This document shows, one piece after another, positions 17,479-26,643 of a stretch of 64,000 bases of DNA. The notes beneath the pieces were generated by a model. That model was not told the DNA's origin, did no database searches, and saw only the letters and a list, made by a program, of their open reading frames with translations. The DNA is from Alphaproteobacteria bacterium (lineage in GTDB: Bacteria; Pseudomonadota; Alphaproteobacteria; SMXP01): contig JANQPV010000013.1 in assembly GCA_028285305.1 (NCBI GenBank), forward strand, positions 1 through 64,000, in the 5' to 3' direction. Both the position numbers and the translations under genes were made by a program. The stretch's first letter is position 1. The number at the start of each line of letters is the position of its first letter.

Positions 17479-18606
17479 ATGCGCCGGCAGCTTGGCCCTA
17501 TTTTGATGAGTGCCCTCCTCTTATCCGCCTGCGGTCCGGCCGAAGAAGCGGAGGGTGAAGACCAACTGATCCGCGGCCTTAAGGTCTTCGAGGTAAGGGC
17601 TACGGCGGACTCCGAGGCCCGCCGCTATCCCAGCATCGTGAGGCCGGCGGAAGAGAGTAAGCTCTCGTTTGAGGTTGACGGCAGATTAAAAGAGATCACC
17701 CTAGAAGTCGGTCAGCGGATCACACGAGGCGATACCCTGGCCGAAATCCAGCCCGTCTCTTTAGAGCTTCAGGTCCAACAGTCTAAGGCCGCCCTAGATG
17801 AGGCCGAATCTGCGTTCAAGAACGCCGAAGCCGATTACAAGCGCAAAGAAGAGCTGCTAAAGAGCGGCTTTGTCACCCAGGCCGCCTTTGATCAGTCCAG
17901 CAGCACCCTTAATTCAACCGCGGCCCAAGTCGAACAGGCCAAAAAGCAACTCGACATCGCAACGGAGAATTTGGGCAAATCGAAACTCATCGCCCCCTTC
18001 GACGGGGTTGTTTCATCCGTAGACGTTGAATCCTTCAGCCAGGTGTCGCCCGGCCAGACTGTATTGGGCCTCTATAGCGAAAGCGCTTTCGAGATCGCCT
18101 TCACCGTTCCCGCCGCAATTATCAACGCTGTGAGCGTCGGTGATGGCGTCACAGTGAATGTCACGGATTTGGCTGGGACTTCGGGTTTGGGGCGGACAAC
18201 GTTCCCCGGTCACATCAGTGAAGTGGGTTCAAGAGCGGCAACCGTGTCAGGTTTTCCGGTGGTTGCAACCTTTGACGAAAAGGACGACAGGCTCAAGGCG
18301 GGCATGTCCGCCGACGTGAATCTGAACATTGCTTTGGAAGGCGCCGAGGAAGGCTACCTGATCCCTGTATCTAGTTTCGCGTTTGGGCTCGGCGACGCGC
18401 CTGGCCCGGGAAACGCAACTGGGCAGGTCTACGTGTTTGAAGAAGGGTCAGGCACGGTACAGTCTCGGGAGATTCGGATCGTGGGCATCAAAGAAAACAT
18501 GGTTATTGTCTCTGAAGGGATTGCCGCGGGCGACTTGGTGGCCGCCGCGGGCGTCAGCTACCTCCGCGATGGCCAACGGGTAAAACTCCTACCATTAGAT
18601 CAGTAA
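17479..18606 (+). CDS. RND efflux periplasmic adaptor (membrane fusion) lipoprotein
   Basis: This 375-residue adaptor begins with a lipoprotein signal (LMSALLLSAC, lipobox LSAC), so the start is the ATG at 17479 rather than the earlier in-frame ATG at 17452. It shows the biotinyl-lipoyl halves (EVDGRLKEITLEVGQRITRGD and GKSKLIAPFDGVVSS) separated by a coiled-coil hairpin rich in Ala, Glu and Lys (about 95-160), then beta-barrel and membrane-proximal domains. It bridges the inner-membrane pump to an outer-membrane channel. The permease gene follows 13 bp later. No outer-membrane factor gene is present here, so a TolC-like protein elsewhere is needed. Confidence 0.92.
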   Translation: MRRQLGPILMSALLLSACGPAEEAEGEDQLIRGLKVFEVRATADSEARRYPSIVRPAEESKLSFEVDGRLKEITLEVGQRITRGDTLAEIQPVSLELQVQQSKAALDEAESAFKNAEADYKRKEELLKSGFVTQAAFDQSSSTLNSTAAQVEQAKKQLDIATENLGKSKLIAPFDGVVSSVDVESFSQVSPGQTVLGLYSESAFEIAFTVPAAIINAVSVGDGVTVNVTDLAGTSGLGRTTFPGHISEVGSRAATVSGFPVVATFDEKDDRLKAGMSADVNLNIALEGAEEGYLIPVSSFAFGLGDAPGPGNATGQVYVFEEGSGTVQSREIRIVGIKENMVIVSEGIAAGDLVAAAGVSYLRDGQRVKLLPLDQ

Positions 18607-18619
18607 GCGGAGAGAAAAC

Positions 18620-21600
18620 ATGTCTTGGCTTACGGAATTCGGCCTGTCCCGAAATCGCTTCACGTTACTTGCCATTGTCGGTTTGGTGGTGACGGGCTTT
18701 ATATTGTATGCGGACTTTCCCAAACGCGAAGACCCCGAGATCACCATTCGCACGGCCCAGGTGACGGCGCTCTTCGCCGGCATGCCGCCAGAGCGCTTGG
18801 AGCAATTGATCGCCGACCCCGTCGAGCGAAAGATCAGGGAAATACCGGAAGTCAAAGACATCGAGACCCTTTTGACTACGGGCCGGGCGACCATCGATGT
18901 GACATTGAAAGATGCCATCACGGAATTGAGCCCCGTTTGGCAAGAACTGCGCGACAAAATGGAGGAAGTCGCCCGCGAACTCCCCGAGAACACTGCCGGG
19001 CCCTACGTGAACACCAATTTCGGCGATGTCACCATCGCCTCTATTGCGATCACGGCCGAAGGCTTTAGCTACCGCGAAATGGAACTCCAGGCCGAAGAAC
19101 TCCAACGCCTGATCTATACGCTGCCGGGCGTGTCCAAGGTCGATCTGTATGGCGTTCAAGAAGAGCGGATCTGGCTCGAAATTGATGCTGAACGATCCGC
19201 GTCCATTGGCTCACAGATCAGTACGCTTGTGGACGATCTGCAAACCCAAAACGTCATCCTTCCGGCCGGCTCTCTAAATGCGGATGGCGCCTCTATCTTG
19301 TTGGAATCGTCTGGAGACTTCGCCAGCGTGGAGGATATCGAAAGCCTGCTCACAAAAGTGGAGAACGAAGACGATTTCGTGCGTTTGGCTGACCTCTTCA
19401 GCGTAAAGCGCGACGTCGTTTCCCCCAAAGAGACGCCTGTTTATTTCAACGGACGGCCTGCCATCGTCGTCGCCGTTCAAATGCAGTCGGGGTTCGACAT
19501 TGAGGCTATTGGAGATGAACTGCGCACCTTTGTAACCGGTTTCGAACAAACGCTGCCAATCGGGTTCGAGCTGAACTTCGCAACCTTTCAACCTGAGAAG
19601 GTGTCGAAGGCCGTCGACGACGCGCTGATCAATGTTCTGCAGACCTTCGTTTTTGTTCTCCTCATCGTGCTGATTTTTCTCGGTGTGAGATCGGGTTTCA
19701 TCGTTTCGTCCATCGTTCCGTTCGCGATCATGTTCGCGCTCATCGGTATGCGCGTGCTGGAAATCGATCTGGAGCAAGTCTCCATCGCAGCCATCATCAT
19801 TTCGCTCGGACTTTTGGTCGACAATGGTGTGGTCATCATCGAAGACATCTCAAGACAAGTGAAAGAAGGCGTGGATCGATTGGAGGCGGCGCGCGCTGCC
19901 GGCCGACAATTTGCACTCCCGCTGATGGTCTCATCCCTTACGACGATCTTTGCGTTCACCCCGTTCTTTCTCCTGGAGGGCGCGGAAGGAGAGTATGCGT
20001 TTTCGCTCGGCGCAGTGGTCGCTGTCACACTCACGGGGTCTTGGATATCGGCTATGTACTTTCTGCCCTTTATTGCCAGTAGAACCTTTGCGAAATCATC
20101 GGAGGCGAAACCGGCGTCAGAGAAGACAGGCAGATGGCGTAGCATCTATGGAAATGTCTTATCCGTCAGCACACGCCTTCCAATTCTCGTGATTGCCGCA
20201 AGTTATGCCGCGGTCATCGGAGCGGTCTTTCTATTTTCCTTCGCGCGCAACGAAATGTTTCCTCTGGGCGAACGAAACCAGTTCTTGATCTATGCAGAGC
20301 TTCCGAACGGCAGTCATATTTCGGCAACGGAAGAGTCGGCGGCGCGCATCTCGGCCTGGCTCAATAACCGCGAGATAAACCCCGAGATCGTCAATCACAT
20401 TTCGTATGTAGGTGACGGCGGTCCCCGTTTCTACTTAGCTCTGAATCCGTCGGATCGCGAACCGAACAATGCCTTCTTCCTGGTAAACACAGTGGACTTT
20501 GCAGGCGCTTTGGAAGCGGGCGAACGCGCACGTCAGTACCTGTTCGAGCAACATCCCGAAGCCAGATTCAAGGTCAAGCGTCTTTCCATGGGCTCGGGCG
20601 AATCCGGCATTGTGGAGGTGGAGTTAACGGGCCCGGATCCGGACCGGCTCCTGCGTTTGGCCAACCAGGCTCAAGACGCGTTCAGGGGCGCCGAAAATCT
20701 AAACCAGCTCGAAGACAATTGGGGTTCAAAGGTCCTCAAAGTGATCATCGACATCGATCAGGACAAAGCGCGGCGGATAGGTCTTACATCCCAAGCCATG
20801 TCGCAGCTTCTCAATGCCTATTTCGATGGCTATCAAATATCCGACTACAGAGAAGATGATCAGTCGATCCCGATCGTCCTGCGCGCTGAGCTGAAGAACC
20901 GGGACAGCCTGGAAGATTTGGGCAACATTGCTTTGACGGGCAATGGGCAAGTTCTGCCCCTTGAGCAGGTGGCCGTCTTCCAGCCAGAGCTTGAATTCGC
21001 CACGATGCGGCGCAAGAATCAAGTCCGCACAATCACTATCAGTGCAAAGAGTGATAGTATGACCGCGGGGGAGCTGTTGAGCTTTGTGAGGCCCAAGCTT
21101 GAGGACCTTGATCTCTCTGGTGGCTATGCGATGGAAATCGGCGGCGAAATCGCGGACAATGCCGACATCAACGGCAAGCTGGGCGCCGGCATCCCGATTG
21201 CTTTAATACTTATGCTTCTCGCAATCGTCTTTCAGTTTAATTCCCTGCGGCGCACGGCCATCATCTTTATGTCTATTCCTCTTGTTGTGATTGGCGTGCC
21301 GATCGGTTTGCTTGTCATGGGCGAGCCCATGTCCTTCTTTGGCATGCTGGGACTGATCAGCTTGGCAGGCATCATCATCAACAATTCGATCGTCTTGATC
21401 GACCAAATGGACATTGAGGCCAAAACGAAAAAACTGGATGATGCCATTCGGGACGCGGCGCAAAAGCGCCTGCGCCCCATCCTGCTCACCTCACTGACAA
21501 CCATTGTCGGATTGATGCCGCTGTACTTTTCCGGTGGCGCCTTGTGGGCGCCGCTCGCTGTGGTGATGATGTTCGGACTGGGCGTTGCCTCGCTATTTAC

Positions 21601-21661
21601 GCTCGTCTTTGTACCGGCCGCATATCGGCTTATGTTTCGAAAGGAAGCAATAGCTGAGTAA
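18620..21661 (+). CDS. RND-family efflux permease
   Basis: This 1013-residue inner-membrane antiporter has the RND layout: one N-terminal helix, a large periplasmic domain, six helices, a second periplasmic loop and six further helices. The TM4 proton-relay Asp is in ISLGLLVDNGVVIIEDI, and the repeated-half motif near TM10-11 is LGLISLAGIIINNSIVLID. The phrase PKREDPEITIRTAQV after TM1 is characteristic of the hydrophobic-compound RND branch. It forms an operon with the upstream adaptor and probably exports toxic organics met by this catabolic region. EutB begins 14 bp later, so read-through is possible. Confidence 0.94.
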   Translation: MSWLTEFGLSRNRFTLLAIVGLVVTGFILYADFPKREDPEITIRTAQVTALFAGMPPERLEQLIADPVERKIREIPEVKDIETLLTTGRATIDVTLKDAITELSPVWQELRDKMEEVARELPENTAGPYVNTNFGDVTIASIAITAEGFSYREMELQAEELQRLIYTLPGVSKVDLYGVQEERIWLEIDAERSASIGSQISTLVDDLQTQNVILPAGSLNADGASILLESSGDFASVEDIESLLTKVENEDDFVRLADLFSVKRDVVSPKETPVYFNGRPAIVVAVQMQSGFDIEAIGDELRTFVTGFEQTLPIGFELNFATFQPEKVSKAVDDALINVLQTFVFVLLIVLIFLGVRSGFIVSSIVPFAIMFALIGMRVLEIDLEQVSIAAIIISLGLLVDNGVVIIEDISRQVKEGVDRLEAARAAGRQFALPLMVSSLTTIFAFTPFFLLEGAEGEYAFSLGAVVAVTLTGSWISAMYFLPFIASRTFAKSSEAKPASEKTGRWRSIYGNVLSVSTRLPILVIAASYAAVIGAVFLFSFARNEMFPLGERNQFLIYAELPNGSHISATEESAARISAWLNNREINPEIVNHISYVGDGGPRFYLALNPSDREPNNAFFLVNTVDFAGALEAGERARQYLFEQHPEARFKVKRLSMGSGESGIVEVELTGPDPDRLLRLANQAQDAFRGAENLNQLEDNWGSKVLKVIIDIDQDKARRIGLTSQAMSQLLNAYFDGYQISDYREDDQSIPIVLRAELKNRDSLEDLGNIALTGNGQVLPLEQVAVFQPELEFATMRRKNQVRTITISAKSDSMTAGELLSFVRPKLEDLDLSGGYAMEIGGEIADNADINGKLGAGIPIALILMLLAIVFQFNSLRRTAIIFMSIPLVVIGVPIGLLVMGEPMSFFGMLGLISLAGIIINNSIVLIDQMDIEAKTKKLDDAIRDAAQKRLRPILLTSLTTIVGLMPLYFSGGALWAPLAVVMMFGLGVASLFTLVFVPAAYRLMFRKEAIAE

Positions 21662-21675
21662 CTCGGGAGAGAATC

Positions 21676-23094
21676 ATGGGGACCTACAGCCACGCCGTGG
21701 CTGGAACAAACTGGCAGTTCAAAGACCTGGCGGACCTCATGGCCAAGGCCACCCCCCTGCGCTCGGGCGATCAATTGGCCGGACTTGCCGCCCAATCCGC
21801 CGTTGAACGCGTCGCGGCTCAGATGGCGCTGGCCGAAACGCCGCTGAAGCGGTTTATAGAAGAGCTCATCATTCCCTATGAAGAAGATGAGGTCACGCGG
21901 CTCATCGTCGATGATCATGATAAGGAAGCGTTTGCCCCGGTCAGCCACATGACCGTAGGCGATTTTCGCAATTGGTTGCTGTCGGACGCCGCCGACGAAA
22001 TGAGTTTGTCACACTTGGGACCCGGACTGACGCCGGAAATGGTCGCCGCCGTATCGAAAATCATGCGGATCCAAGATCTCATCTTGGTCGCAGCAAAATG
22101 CCGTGTGGTGACCAAGTTTCGCACGACCATCGGTCTACCGGGACGGTTTTCGACACGTCTGCAGCCCAATCATCCCACAGATGATCCATCAGGTATTGCG
22201 GCATCCATCATCGACGGTCTTCTCTATGGCTGCGGGGACGCAGTTATCGGCATTAATCCTGCGTCAGATAATTTAGAGGCGACAGTAACTCTTCTGGGTA
22301 TGCTCGACCAGATTCGCCGTCACTTCGAGATCCCCACTCAGTCCTGCGTATTGGCACATGTCACAACGCAGATAGAGGCGATCAACAAAGGCGCTCCCGT
22401 CGATCTGGTTTTTCAATCCATCGGTGGAACTGAACGTCTCAATTCCAGCTTCGGGGTTTCCCTTGAGCTGCTTCAGGAGGCGAGAGAGGCAGCTTTAACC
22501 CTGAACAGAGGACGTCTCGGTAACAACGTTATGTACTTTGAGACCGGGCAGGGAAGCGCCTTGTCGGCGGGCGCCAACCACGGAATCGATCAGCAAACAC
22601 TCGAGGCGCGTGCCTACGCGGTTGCCCGCAAATTCAAGCCGCTCCTCGTCAATACAGTCGTCGGATTTATCGGCCCCGAATACCTGTACGATGGCAAGCA
22701 GATCAATCGGGCCGGTCTCGAAGACCACTTCTGCGGCAAACTCCTTGGCCTGCCGATGGGGTGTGATGTCTGTTACACCAATCATGCCGAAGCTGACCAG
22801 GACGATATGGACATGCTGTTGACCCAGCTCGCCGTTGCCGGGTGTACCTTTACAATGGCTATTCCAGGATCGGACGATATTATGCTTAACTATCAGTCTA
22901 CATCGTTTCACGATGCACTCTATGTTCGATCGGTCTTGGGGTTGAAGTCTGCGCCGGAATTCGAGGCGTGGCTGGAGACGATGGGGATAATGGATCAATC
23001 GGGGCAACCGTTTGATGACGCTCCAGCGATGTTCGAGAGCGCGCTGACTTCTTCCAAGTGGCTCGGCCCACCGCAAGAGCGTTCCGATGGCTGA
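21676..23094 (+). CDS. eutB: Ethanolamine ammonia-lyase large subunit
   Basis: This 472-residue protein is the heavy chain of the adenosylcobalamin-dependent enzyme that converts ethanolamine to acetaldehyde and ammonia. Diagnostic stretches include FRTTIGLPGRFSTRLQPNHP, NPASDN, FQSIGGTERLNSSFG, MYFETGQGSALSAGANHG and MGCDVCYTNHAEADQ. Length is close to the 453-residue enteric protein. GGGAGA precedes the ATG. The light chain overlaps the 3' end by 8 bp. No microcompartment shell, reactivase (eutA) or permease gene is seen, so this is the minimal cytoplasmic form; the acetaldehyde must be handled elsewhere. Confidence 0.97.
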   Translation: MGTYSHAVAGTNWQFKDLADLMAKATPLRSGDQLAGLAAQSAVERVAAQMALAETPLKRFIEELIIPYEEDEVTRLIVDDHDKEAFAPVSHMTVGDFRNWLLSDAADEMSLSHLGPGLTPEMVAAVSKIMRIQDLILVAAKCRVVTKFRTTIGLPGRFSTRLQPNHPTDDPSGIAASIIDGLLYGCGDAVIGINPASDNLEATVTLLGMLDQIRRHFEIPTQSCVLAHVTTQIEAINKGAPVDLVFQSIGGTERLNSSFGVSLELLQEAREAALTLNRGRLGNNVMYFETGQGSALSAGANHGIDQQTLEARAYAVARKFKPLLVNTVVGFIGPEYLYDGKQINRAGLEDHFCGKLLGLPMGCDVCYTNHAEADQDDMDMLLTQLAVAGCTFTMAIPGSDDIMLNYQSTSFHDALYVRSVLGLKSAPEFEAWLETMGIMDQSGQPFDDAPAMFESALTSSKWLGPPQERSDG

Positions 23095-23884
23095 GACCCC
23101 GAAAATCTCGCGTATCGTAACCCCAAACACGTGGGACAGTTTGCGGAGGTTCACCGACGCCCGGATCGCGCTTGGACGCGCCGGCACGAGCATGCCGACA
23201 CAACCCCACCTTGACTTTCAACTGGCCCATTCACTTGCCCGGGATGCGGTCCATTCCGAACTTGAGGTGAAACCATTCATGCAAGCCCTCGAAGACAAAG
23301 GATACAAAACACTCACCTTACAGAGTGCTTCTAGTGACCGAATGCAGTATCTGCAGCGGCCAGATCTTGGCCGGACATTGTCAACAGCGGCGACTGACAA
23401 ATTGCGGGCCCAAAGCTCCAACAATGACCGCTCTCCTGACATTGTCTTCGTCATTGCGGACGGTCTATCTGCATCGGCGGTGCATGAGCATGCAATCGGT
23501 GTGCTTGATGAGGTATTTCCAAAACTCTCCCACTTAGAGGTCGCCCCGATCATCTTGGCGCAACAGGCAAGAGTCGCCTTGGGCGACGAGATCGGCGAAG
23601 CGTTGGGGGCCCGCCTCAGCGTTGTGTTGATCGGCGAGCGCCCGGGATTGAGTTCGCCCGACAGTCTCGGTGCCTACTTGACGTACGAGCCCCGGCGGGG
23701 CCGCACCGATGCTGAACGCAATTGCATCTCGAACATCCGGCAACGGGGACTGAGCTATGGCGTCGCCGCCCAGAAACTCCTTTTTTTGATCCACGAGTCA
23801 CTGCGGCGAAAACTCTCTGGTGTCGATCTAAAGGAGAATGCAGACAGCGCGCTTCCTGATATCGACCGCACCGGGGGAGCCTAA
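23087..23884 (+). CDS. eutC: Ethanolamine ammonia-lyase small subunit
   Basis: This 265-residue protein is the light chain that completes the cobalamin site. Landmarks are ARIALGRAGTSMPTQPHLDF near the N-terminus, DIVFVIADGLSASAVHEHA, ARVALGDEIGEALGARLSVVLIGERPGLSSPDSLG and the C-terminal RNCISNIRQRGLSYG-type stretch. It overlaps eutB by 8 bp, which ensures coupled synthesis of the two subunits. No cobalamin riboswitch was seen upstream of the pair. Confidence 0.96.
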   Translation: MAETPKISRIVTPNTWDSLRRFTDARIALGRAGTSMPTQPHLDFQLAHSLARDAVHSELEVKPFMQALEDKGYKTLTLQSASSDRMQYLQRPDLGRTLSTAATDKLRAQSSNNDRSPDIVFVIADGLSASAVHEHAIGVLDEVFPKLSHLEVAPIILAQQARVALGDEIGEALGARLSVVLIGERPGLSSPDSLGAYLTYEPRRGRTDAERNCISNIRQRGLSYGVAAQKLLFLIHESLRRKLSGVDLKENADSALPDIDRTGGA

Positions 23885-23979
23885 TCCTCGTCTTCATCTG
23901 CCGGCGAGGCGCTGTAGAAATAGTAGACAACGCCGATAATCAGAGCAATGAACAAAAAGATGAGGAACAGCGATATCAT
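23881..23979 (-). CDS. Small single-pass membrane protein (32 aa)
   Basis: An ORF of 32 codons encodes a hydrophobic helix (residues 2-19, LFLIFLFIALIIGVV) followed by YYFYSASP and an acidic tail (ADEDED). The composition is that of a genuine small membrane protein. Its stop overlaps the eutC stop on the other strand. No clear Shine-Dalgarno sequence precedes the ATG at 23979, which lowers certainty. Confidence 0.45.
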   Translation of the reverse strand: MISLFLIFLFIALIIGVVYYFYSASPADEDED

Positions 23980-24006
23980 AGAGAGGGGCTTTTCTGGCTA
24001 CACAAA

Positions 24007-24039
24007 GGGCGCGATCTCTAAGCCTACGGGATCGCGCCC
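24007..24039. terminator. Bidirectional-type hairpin between eutC and the hydroxylase gene
   Basis: A perfect 10-bp inverted repeat (GGGCGCGATC at 24007-24016, GATCGCGCCC at 24030-24039) with a 13-nt loop lies between convergent genes. On the minus strand it is followed by TTTG, which fits a terminator for the sterol-desaturase-type gene. Confidence 0.6.
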
Positions 24040-24062
24040 CCATTGGCCAGCGGCCATGCCCC

Positions 24063-24869
24063 TTATGCAGGCGCCACCGCCATTTGCCGGCCTTTTTCCG
24101 TTACGGCGTTGAACCGCGCTTCGTAGTCGGCGTGCTCTGTTCCCATCCAGCGATCCCACCAAGTAAAGTAGAACCCATAATTCCCGTTTGCCTTTTCATG
24201 ATGCATGTCGTGATGGGTCACCGTCGTCGAGTGCTTCAATATCGGATTGCGCGTCGTACCCCGCGGAAATAGCTCGTAGCCGCAATGGCCGGAGGCATTT
24301 TTGAAGATCATGATGCCAAGGACCGTAAAGAGCGCCGTCCCATGGAGGGGCACAAACAAGAGCATGAGAGGAACAAAGGCATATTGAACAGCAGCTTCCG
24401 ACGGCGCGAACGAATAGGCCGTGAACGGTGTCGGGTTGTGAGACCTGTGATGGGTCAGGTGAAAGAACTTGTAGAGTTTGGGGTGATGCATCGCCCGGTG
24501 CGCCCAATAGAAATAAGCATCGTGCAGCACGATCGCGACGGGCACCGAGAGAAAGAACCACACCCAACCATAGTCGGAAACATCATCGTATTTTTTCAGC
24601 ACATCCGCACTGCCGAATTCGAAGAGCAAAATATCAAGGCTGACGAACACACAAACGGTTTTGAAGGAGTTGATCAGTTCCATTCGGATCTGTTTGGAAC
24701 GCGGCGTGGGTTTGCGAATCTTCCGGGACCGCAGCCAGGGCTCAAGCAAAATCCAGACTAGAAAAAACACTCCGAGGGTACCGATCGCATAGCGCGCGGC
24801 TTCAAAGAGTCCGGCGGCCATGAAGCGAGGCGGCAGATCGTTTACAATCCAAAACAAAAGGGCGTCCAT
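24063..24869 (-). CDS. Sterol desaturase / fatty acid hydroxylase-family membrane protein
   Basis: This 268-residue integral membrane protein carries the histidine boxes of the di-iron hydroxylase superfamily: HDAYFYWAHRAMHH, HLTHHRSHNPTP and HHDMHHEKANGNYG. Several hydrophobic segments flank them. Members hydroxylate or desaturate lipids, sterols or carotenoids with oxygen. The start chosen is the ATG at 24869 (MDALLF), preceded by GGAGA; an upstream in-frame start would add 24 residues without membrane character. It is convergent with the eut genes and 176 bp downstream of a membrane AraC gene on the same strand, which might control it. Confidence 0.9.
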   Translation of the reverse strand: MDALLFWIVNDLPPRFMAAGLFEAARYAIGTLGVFFLVWILLEPWLRSRKIRKPTPRSKQIRMELINSFKTVCVFVSLDILLFEFGSADVLKKYDDVSDYGWVWFFLSVPVAIVLHDAYFYWAHRAMHHPKLYKFFHLTHHRSHNPTPFTAYSFAPSEAAVQYAFVPLMLLFVPLHGTALFTVLGIMIFKNASGHCGYELFPRGTTRNPILKHSTTVTHHDMHHEKANGNYGFYFTWWDRWMGTEHADYEARFNAVTEKGRQMAVAPA

Positions 24870-25045
24870 GAGGGGTCTCCACGTTGAATAAGGTAGAGAC
24901 AGTGAGCCGCGATCAGGGATGCAAGTCTGCGCAAATGGCAAAAAGCCGAGAGTTTTTCAAAATCGATCAGTCCATTTTACAATCGAGCAGCGCCTGAGGG
25001 GCGGCGAACCAGAGGGATTGATTTGGGCGCGCCCACACCGCTCGT

Positions 25046-26095
25046 TTATTCGCTCAGGGTCAGTGCCCTCTGCCGGAACTGCGTCGGCGTTATGCCTTCG
25101 GCGGCCTTAAAGGCTCTGTTGAAGGGAGCCAGAGACCCAAAGCCCGTATCCATGGCAATCGTCAGGATCTGAACACGCGCCTTTCCCGGATCGCTAAGCA
25201 GCTCTTTGGCCGCTTCGATCCGGTACCCATTGACGAAAGCACTAAAATTCCGGTGGCCCATCCCCTTATTGATGAGTGCGCGCAGCTGATGTTCGGGCAC
25301 TTCTAGTGTTTCTGCAAGGCGGTCGATCGTAAGCCCCTGCTCGGCGTACGCTTTCTCTCCCTCCATGAGGCCGATGAGCCGTTGATGAAGCATTCGGTCA
25401 CGCGGGTCGATACTGGGTTGAATCGGAACCGAAATGGCCGCCGACTCAAAGGCGAGATGCTCGGACTGCAACTTGACCAGCCAAAAAAGGCCCCACAGCA
25501 CCATAATGAGGGCAACGGCGGCGCGCGCAATGGAAAGTTCGTGATCATACGCCGGGTAAAGAAAGTTCTCCGCTTGTAGGACCACGGCAGCGACCAGCGC
25601 CAGCGCCAACACAAACCACAGCCGCACGCGGCGCCGCATTTCGACCATGTCGTCCCCGCGCCCCGCCCAGGCCGTCCAGGCCAAGTGAACCATCATGGCC
25701 ATAGATACCGTATTGATCACTGTTTCTGTGGTGTACGGAAGGTCTCCGATAAGGCCGATTTCATTGAACCGGTAGGCAAGGACCGGGACGGTGTAAAGGG
25801 AAAAACCGATCCATTCGAGACGACGCAGTTTAAAGTCGTCGTTGAAGAGAGACAGACCGAACCACCAGATAAAACCGACGTTTGGACCATCCAAAATCCG
25901 CAAAATGGATTGGAATGGGTCCGGAAAACGTACGGCCTCCGGTGCCGTGCTGAGGAGCAGCGCCGCCACACTGACGCAGACGAGTACCGCATAGATCGCC
26001 GGCCTTACGCGGCGCGCATCCCGCATCGCAAGGGCGGCCAAGAGCAGCAAGAGCCCCACAGCGGAATAGCGAATAAGCACGTCAAGAAGGAGCAT
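25046..26095 (-). CDS. AraC-family regulator with N-terminal membrane domain
   Basis: This 349-residue protein has an N-terminal membrane domain with about six hydrophobic segments (first: RYSAVGLLLLLAAL, then YAVLVCVSVAALLLS, and RLWFVLALALVAAVV near 155). The C-terminal AraC DNA-binding domain contains GYRIEAAKELL and ILTIAMDTGFGSLAPFNRAF followed by EGITPTQFRQRA. Membrane-bound AraC regulators sense a lipid or extracellular signal, but no ligand is known here. The downstream hydroxylase gene on the same strand is a candidate target. The start lacks a good Shine-Dalgarno sequence. Confidence 0.87.
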   Translation of the reverse strand: MLLLDVLIRYSAVGLLLLLAALAMRDARRVRPAIYAVLVCVSVAALLLSTAPEAVRFPDPFQSILRILDGPNVGFIWWFGLSLFNDDFKLRRLEWIGFSLYTVPVLAYRFNEIGLIGDLPYTTETVINTVSMAMMVHLAWTAWAGRGDDMVEMRRRVRLWFVLALALVAAVVLQAENFLYPAYDHELSIARAAVALIMVLWGLFWLVKLQSEHLAFESAAISVPIQPSIDPRDRMLHQRLIGLMEGEKAYAEQGLTIDRLAETLEVPEHQLRALINKGMGHRNFSAFVNGYRIEAAKELLSDPGKARVQILTIAMDTGFGSLAPFNRAFKAAEGITPTQFRQRALTLSE

Positions 26096-26191
26096 GGGAG
26101 GGATTGGGACTTTGGCGCGCCCGCTAAGTCAAGCGGAAAGCGCGTTCAAATAAGCGGCAGCTTCTTCGAGTCGCCGCGGCGGAAGGCGCAC

Positions 26192-26380
26192 CTAATCCCC
26201 CTCGCCATCAAAACCGTCTCCCTTGCCATCGCGATCGAACCGGTCATGCGAGACCCCGGGGAGGCTTTCCGTGCGTTGGCGGTGCTTGCGCGGCTTAAGC
26301 ACCCAGAAGAGGACGAACACAACAAATCCGGCGGCAATGGCACCGCCAAGAGCTTGGAAGTCGATTGGACCAGATTGCAA
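26192..26380 (-). CDS. Small single-pass membrane protein (62 aa)
   Basis: A 62-residue ORF begins at a TTG at 26380, with GGGAG upstream. It encodes a membrane helix (AIAAGFVVFVLFWVL, about 13-27), a basic stop-transfer KPRKHRQR and a Gly/Asp-rich tail (DRDGKGDGFDGEGD). The charge pattern supports an N-out, C-in topology. A longer ORF in another frame over the same bases has poor composition. Function unknown. Confidence 0.5.
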   Translation of the reverse strand: MQSGPIDFQALGGAIAAGFVVFVLFWVLKPRKHRQRTESLPGVSHDRFDRDGKGDGFDGEGD

Positions 26381-26617
26381 CTCTTACAACTCCCAATCAA
26401 ACCAAAACAGAAGTCCGCCAACGAGTGAGTAGCGGAAAGAGCAAGCGTTCCACCGAATGTAATTGTATCTGCCCCATCAAGATAGGCAATCCGCGCAAAA
26501 GCGTGTCGAACAATTCTGAGCTCGGTTGTTGTGCCGATGCCTGACACGAAAATCAAATCAGCGAGGCGCCATTGATCGAGTCTTCCCGCAACCGATGGTG
26601 TGGATTGCTTCTAAAGT

Positions 26618-26638
26618 ATGGATAATCCGGAGTTATCG
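26618..26638 (+). repeat. Left copy of 21-bp perfect inverted repeat
   Basis: This 21-bp sequence starts ATGGATAATCC and ends GAGTTATCG. An identical copy lies on the opposite strand at 31125-31145. Inside it, GATAA and TTATC arms flank a 7-nt centre, the geometry of tyrosine-recombinase core sites such as dif. The GGAG within the repeat is at Shine-Dalgarno distance from the GTG at 26644. Confidence 0.9.
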
Positions 26639-26643
26639 GTACA

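Noticed and set aside
21500-21676. Cobalamin riboswitch before eutBC
   Set aside because: The gap upstream of eutB is only 14 bp, leaving no room for a riboswitch, and no B12-box was seen in the operon.
26146-26556. A 136-codon minus-strand ORF
   Set aside because: It has Ser/Cys-rich, low-quality composition and overlaps the more credible 62-residue membrane ORF in another frame.
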